Shown here in pieces: positions 58,810 to 64,000 of a stretch of DNA of 64,000 nucleotides. The position numbers and the translations under genes are program-made. Below the pieces are notes generated by a model. That model worked only from the letters and a program-made list of their open reading frames with translations. It was not told the origin of the DNA and ran no database searches. Source of the DNA: Corallium rubrum. Taxonomy: Eukaryota > Cnidaria > Anthozoa > Scleralcyonacea > Coralliidae. Location of the stretch: the NCBI GenBank assembly GCA_964035015.1, contig OZ035997.1, positions 13,458,036-13,522,035 on the forward strand, given 5' to 3'. Each line of letters begins with the position of its first letter. The first letter of the stretch is position 1.

Positions 58810-59490
58810 TATGTCGTCTTAAACGAATGGTACCAATGAAGGCTTTCGTATTACCACACCTAGAATATTGTAGCCCATTGCTGATAGGAATAAGCAAAAC
58901 ATTTAAGAGTAAACTTGAAAAAGCTAATCACTACGGTTTAAAGAACATTAATGAACCGAAGTAATGTTAGCTACGAATCAGTCCTGAACTTAGCCTCTAT
59001 ACGCTCACTGGAGCACAGACGTCTTGAACAATCAATAATCATATTTTTAAGAGTTTTAAGCAAAGTGGTCCAACCTATATTTCTAGCTTTTTTAAACCCC
59101 GTAATAACTCCATATGCCTTAAGAAGTACATGTAATGGTCATAATGTAGTACAAGATTCCTATAATAGTCGCATCCTGCATAATTCTTATACGTATACCA
59201 TTTCTCATATCTCGAATCAGTTGCCATTATCTGTCAAATCTGCTACTTCTTTATCGCAATTTCGGAATTATGTTAATCAATCTGACCTAGTTGGCTGCCA
59301 GTGCAACACCTGTAGTTAGTTTGTTGGTGGTCGTCGTATTTTATCTTAACATTTTATAGTATTGTTATGTCATTAACTTAATTCAATTTATATCTTTTAA
59401 ATTAGTTAATTAGTTGTCCCGCACTTTTATCATGAGCCCTTGGCTCGGGTGATTGGGTAACCGCACCCTGTGTAAACGACATTAAATAAA
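58810..59490 (+). mobile_element. LINE 3' fragment, same family as 4780-5889
   Basis: Broken reverse-transcriptase C-terminus: VLPHLEYCSPLLIGISK (58845-58905), then after a stop SIRSLEHRRLEQSIIIFLR and a Cys-rich end GCQCNTCS (to 59319). The 3' end GGCTCGGGTGATTGGGTAACC matches the other copy. It lies inside an MCM7 intron on the opposite strand. Confidence 0.8.
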
Positions 59491-59639
59491 TTATCAATTA
59501 TGGGTCACGGGCAGCCTGAATTCTCAGATCTAATATTCTGATTGACCAAATCACAAGCCCTGTCTTAATCCAGTTACAATTGGTTCTCTGTCAATCCTTG
59601 TGAGATCAAATAATCCAATCAAATAGTATTGTTCAATCA

Positions 59640-60210
59640 AATTGTATTGTTCTTCGGTGTGGTCAAACACGTCTGCTGTTAACATCAAGAAACTTCAGTC
59701 GATCCAGAACTTTGCCAGTAAGATTGCCACTGGTTCGAAGAAATTTGACCGCGTGATACCGCTCCTACTTAACTGGCTGCCCATTAGGCAGCTGTTGTTA
59801 TTGAAAGACTCCATAATGACATTCAAGTGCGTAAACAACTTAGCTCCTGAATATCTGTGTACCAAATTCCGAAAAAGATCATCAATTCATGAACGATTCA
59901 CACGCAAGCGAGACAGTTTGGATATTCCGTTTTATAAGACGGCTTCTGGCCAGCGCACCTTTGCATACAGGGCAGTGAACATTTGAAATAACTTGGACAG
60001 CGAATTAAAATCGATCAAATCGCCAAAAGCATTTAAGCTTACCATGGAAACCCACCAAATTTGAGTAGATCAAACTTTTTAAAAACTTAAATAGTCTTAA
60101 ATTTATCTTTAGTTTATGTCTTCTTATTTTAAACTTATTAATCACATTATACATATGTTTTGAAAAACCCTTCGGGGAATAATCTATTAAAGTCTATCTA
60201 TCATATCTAC
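59640..60210 (+). mobile_element. LINE 3' fragment, second family
   Basis: A reverse-transcriptase C-terminal segment (YCSSVWSNTSAVNIKKLQSI, LLNWLPIRQLLLLKDSIMTF, PEYLCTKF) open to 59986, followed by a 3' region ending near GGGGAATAATC and a TCTA-rich tail. Different from the fragment at 58810-59490. Confidence 0.8.
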
Positions 60211-60402
60211 TATGAATCATATAAGTATTAAACCACTCAGAATCTACTAATCTATTTCACAGCTCCGAGAAGCTCTGAGTGCAGCTCGGCACAAGCTATT
60301 GTACGAGTTTTCACAGACTGAATTACAGATTGTATAATCAGGTTGTACAAAGGCTAATGGGCGTAAGTATACAGGAACCGTTTGACTGATTACTGGACTT
60401 AC

Positions 60403-60571
60403 CAAAGCTGTGGCTAAACGTAAAATTGCCAGCAGTGTTCGAGGTGAGGTGAATGTCGATTCACGGTTACCCCTTGCTTCTTTTCTCATTTCGACATACG
60501 CACCAACAATGTAATCTGTTAAATCTTCTGGAATCACGGGTTGTTTTTCTTTGCATGCAACAATGTACCGC
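60403..60571 (-). CDS. MCM7: MCM7 exon: helicase lid region with sensor-2 arginine
   Basis: 169 nt, phase 2 to 0, acceptor GATTAACAG and donor TTTG|GTAAGT. It encodes [32 protein letters not shown] and [15 protein letters not shown]. The R in SPRTLL corresponds to the sensor-2 arginine of MCM proteins. The match to human MCM7 is close throughout. Confidence 0.96.
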
Positions 60572-60734
60572 CTGTTAATCAAATAATAAATCAAATTAAA
60601 ATAATTAAAAATAATTTTTCTCAGTTAAAACAGTTTATATTTTTTAAATAATCAATAAAAATGAACATTTCTATGCATCAGTTTCGAATCGCGTCTGTAT
60701 ATCAGATATAGATCGGCCGCTCATGTTTTATCTA

Positions 60735-61209
60735 TTAAGCCTGCGATAAACGTCGCGCAATAGACGAATTTAATTAGAATTGACTTCGTCGGTAATCCGA
60801 CGTAACTTCGTCGGTAATCCGACGTAACTTCGTCAGTAATCCGACGTAACTTCGTCGGTAATCCGACGTAAATGCGACGTCGAGTTAAACGTCGAATTTC
60901 AGTCAAATTTAATTGTTTTTACTTGGACACGTTGAGCCTGAAACCGATTCCTTGAAAACATGGCGCTAAATTGTCACAAGACAGAAGAGAAACATTTAAT
61001 TTGACGCGACGATAATACGTCGTGTAATTCGAACACGCATTATCGTCGCATTAACCGTTTGACTCAGACGAATTTAATTGCCGAGACGAATCTAATTCGT
61101 GCGTCGAATTTAATCGAGTTATACGTCACAGTTTCGTGGAATAAAATTCAAACAATAAAATTCGTCTGGATTAATTCGTCTATTGTGTGACATTTAGCGC
61201 AGGCCTTAG
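60735..61209. repeat. MITE with TTA-type ends and internal 22-bp array
   Basis: The ends AGCCTGCGATAAACGTC and the inverse of GACATTTAGCGCAGGCC, with AATAGACGAATT next to them, are inverted, flanked by TTA on both sides as for PIF/Harbinger elements. It contains four 22-bp units (60780-60870) of CTTCGTCGGTAATCCGACG. Confidence 0.75.
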
Positions 61210-61210
61210 T

Positions 61211-61441
61211 AATTGACCGTACCAAAAAAGATGGCGACTTGTACATTTAACCACAATCCCTCGCGTGCCGTAAATATTGTTTCTTGCAGAAATATCGAAA
61301 GATATGGTTTTAAAACGATCAACTTTGGTAGGAATGAAGTTCTTGCTTACTTAATCCATCTTGACATGCTAAACAATGTTTAGTTGTTATTTGAGCTGGT
61401 TAAATGTACCGCCGTCATCTTTTTCGGTACCGTCAATTGTA
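61211..61441. repeat. MITE-like inverted repeat directly beside the previous one
   Basis: AATTGACCGTACCAAAAAAG and the inverted CTTTTTCGGTACCGTCAATT, with TACATTTAACCA inside each arm. Confidence 0.8.
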
Positions 61442-61493
61442 AACAAGATCATTATGATAAATATTACCTTTATGTCAACGCAATATTTTAATA

Positions 61494-61572
61494 TTTTCTG
61501 AATAACTAATCTATTTTCTGAATAACTAATCTATTTTCTGAATAACTAATTTACTTTCTGAGTAACTAATCC
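61494..61572. repeat. Four-copy 20-bp tandem repeat
   Basis: Units TTTTCTGAATAACTAATCTA with minor changes in the last two. Confidence 0.93.
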
Positions 61573-62405
61573 CGAAACAATTTTATAATAATTTTACAAG
61601 GCTCCACCACCATTGTAAGGATTTGGATAGAATTACAATAAAATTGTCGTTAAGATCAGTCCTCAAATTTTGTCTTCATAAACAAACATTCCTTTGTGTT
61701 TCTCTCATTCTGGAAAGTTTTTTCAAAAGTTTGTAGATTTGGAGGTCTTAGATACTTTCAGTTTCCTGTTGCGATATGGCTCGTCATATTTGAAATGTCT
61801 ATAAAGCATTGTGAGCATATATTTAAGATTATATTTAAGTTGTCAGCAACATTGCTGGTACACTAATGATGAATGCACTTTTAAAATCTACCAATACCGT
61901 CGGAAAACACCGACTAGGCAAAGAAAACAAGGCAAAGATGTCCAAAACAAAGAACTCGAAAACGTGCCTCATTGATGATAAGTATTGCGCAATTTTGTGA
62001 CACTCCAAAAATTATAAAAGGAGCAGAAACGGAGCTGAAACCTAGACTCGGTTTACCACAGCCCAACTAATAATGAACGTGGTGTTTCCACAAATTCTCG
62101 CTTCTACAATTTGTTACCATGCAAACATCCAAAAAATATATTAACTTGTCAATCGCAAGATTATTTGTTAGATATAATAAAACACCTATTGGATTCATTA
62201 ATATAGAATTATCTACTTAAATATTTTGCCATATCGGACTTAGATAAATCTAATAAGGACAATATTATTTCTTCAGAAGAATATTTTGACTTGGAGTGTG
62301 AAAATATGTTGTTTTATGTTGCTAAAAATGTTCGAAAATCGCTATTTTAGAATCGCTGCCTTAAAGAAATACCTAAAACAAAGGACATTCTAAATAGAAT
62401 CTGAC

Positions 62406-62489
62406 CTCATTATATTCATATCCAAAGGTTCCACGTCTGTTGGCGGATGAGATGAATGTTGATGAACATATGTGATGTGCTGAGCGAGT
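62406..62489 (-). CDS. MCM7: MCM7 exon, first in window
   Basis: 84 nt, phase 2 to 2, acceptor TTTATTTTAG and donor ATGAG|GTCAGA. It encodes [20 protein letters not shown] and PLDMNIMR, matching human [17 protein letters not shown] and EPLDMKLMRRYI. The ATPase core exons upstream must lie past the window end. The five exons give 187 residues of about 720. Confidence 0.95.
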
Positions 62490-62655
62490 CTAAAATAAAA
62501 ACACCAAACTTAGAAAGAAGACACAAACGGAAATATCAAAGCAGAAACCTGAACTAAAAATTGAAAAAATACAAAGGAACTATTCGGCCTATAAACACAA
62601 AAAGCTTTTAATCTTACTAAGCGTTAAACACCGCAAATAGCTTAAGCTGAGCCTT

Positions 62656-62803
62656 GTACTGTACTGTACTGTACTGTACTGTACTGTACTGTACTGTACT
62701 GTACTGTACTGTACTGTACTGTACTGTACTGTACTGTACTGTACTGTACTGTACTGTACTGTACTGTACTGTACTGTACTGTACTGTACTGTACTGTACT
62801 GTA
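62656..62803. repeat. (GTACT)n microsatellite
   Basis: About 148 bp of perfect five-base units. Confidence 0.97.
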
Positions 62804-63426
62804 ATGTCTACTAGCTGTACTATAAGTTTTAACTTTCCACTGTTAAAACTTTTATACAACTAGCACTTGCCATGCATAGTTTGGCTTTCAGTCTTTGACT
62901 TTGACTAATTTACTTTACTTATTTTACTTGTATTTGGACAGTCTAATAGTCCACCGTGATAGTCTAATCCCAAAACACGTGTATTGATCAATCGGAGCAC
63001 ATACATATTCTGGGGATTTAAAACGAAAAGAAAAATCTCGAGTGCTAGAATATATAGATTTTACGATCAAACCAGGATCATTCTGGAAATGACATCAAGG
63101 CCTTTCTACTGAAATTAAACCGACTACCCTGTTATGTAAATGCAGTCCATTGACTATGGGGATACGGGATGAGAGCTTGGTCACGAGTTTCGTATACATA
63201 TTGTTATATATAATCCATTCCCCTCCCCAGAACCTTCTCGGATAAACTGGAGAACGGAGGCCCTGGCCCCATGCTCGCATCAAGGGTTCAATGACGTTTT
63301 TCAGTTTACCAAGGAGGCCCTGGGAACGACGATGCATGGGGGGTAACTTTGGGGTAGGTATTGGGTAACAAGCACAGTAATATAAGGTGTTTTACACGAT
63401 TAAACTACATTTTCTAGGGATATTAC

Positions 63427-63584
63427 AAACCTTAAGATACGGGTTCGGTTTACGGGTACCGCCATTTTTGTTCGTAATATCTACCCGTTTTCCCGTGGTA
63501 GATCATGGTCTATCCGTACATACGACTACGGGTACGGGTAGATTACCCGTACCCGTAAACCGAACCCGGGGTATCTTAAGGTCT
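63427..63584. repeat. MITE-like inverted repeat
   Basis: ACCTTAAGATACGGGTTCGG and the inverted CCGAACCCGGGGTATCTTAA enclose ACGGGTA-type palindromic words. Confidence 0.8.
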
Positions 63585-64000
63585 CTATTACGAGTAAACA
63601 AAAATAGGTACGCGATGCGTACATGCGTCTACGTTTAGGGCTACAGTGTACATCGTTTGCAATCACGTGACATTGGACGCCATCTTGCTAAAACAAACAC
63701 ATGATGGTGACTGTGTGTCAACAGTGTATGCCAAGCAAAAAATCAACCAATATGATGGTGATGTATCTACTGACATAATCTGATTTTTCTCATGATACAT
63801 GTCATTTAATGACAACAACTACATGTATAGTAATTGTGATAAGACAACTGACTACTACCTGTATATTAAGTAAATCCACATCACATGCACCAGGAGGAAA
63901 ATTGAGTCCAGTTAATCAGATCATGTGAATGGGCCTTTAGTTGCAATAATCCTCAGACACTGATAGGCAGTGTAAATGTGTAATTAATATAACAGAGCAC

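Larger units (their letters stand above)
62490..64000. other. MCM7 intron, no exon recognised
   Basis: It holds a GTACT pentanucleotide run (62656-62803) and an inverted-repeat element (63427-63584). I searched the minus strand for the arginine-finger exon (SRFDL) and did not find it. Confidence 0.55.

Noticed and set aside
39941..62803. CRISPR-like arrays
   Set aside because: All regular arrays are microsatellites or minisatellites without unique spacers, and the DNA is eukaryotic.

Overview
The window is eukaryotic nuclear DNA, AT-rich, with GT-AG introns of about 0.1-4 kb packed with microsatellites, foldback elements (MITE-like), tRNA-derived repeats and 5'-truncated LINE fragments. Protein similarity and repeat style suggest an invertebrate animal, plausibly a cnidarian; the phylum is an inference.

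Plus strand, 1794-54422: one very large gene, the nuclear-pore/SUMO-ligase protein RanBP2 (Nup358). The N-terminal part lies upstream of the window. Fourteen small exons (1794-22735) encode the rest of the TPR/alpha-solenoid region and a linker with a coiled coil. A 5.0-kb exon (23083-28085) encodes three Ran-binding domains (RanBD), four RanBP2-type zinc fingers, FG repeats and one SUMO-ligase-type IR motif. Nine cassette exons follow (31560-50175), all in phase 2-2, carrying seven more RanBDs and four more IR-like motifs. A terminal exon (52475-54422) holds two divergent RanBDs and two zinc fingers and ends with no cyclophilin domain. The 25 exons join in frame to about 5,290 codons, with 12 RanBDs, 6 zinc fingers and 5 IR-like motifs; human RanBP2 has 4 RanBDs, one IR1-M-IR2 region and about 3,224 residues in total.

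The expansion is partly recent. A unit of RanBD exon plus acidic-repeat/IR exon (37489-40725) is nearly identical to 40726-44436, and a third, partial copy starts at 44437. Copy 2 carries a LINE fragment that copy 1 lacks, and the acidic-repeat exon differs by six 18-bp units.

Minus strand, 62489-57033: the last five exons of MCM7, a subunit of the replicative helicase, convergent with RanBP2. The 2.6-kb gap between the two stop codons holds a palindrome of about 660 bp. The other introns hold three copies of a 1-1.3-kb dispersed repeat, a tRNA-derived SINE pair, many inverted-repeat elements, Penelope-like repeats with hammerhead-like cores, three LINE fragments outside the cassette array, and long simple repeats.
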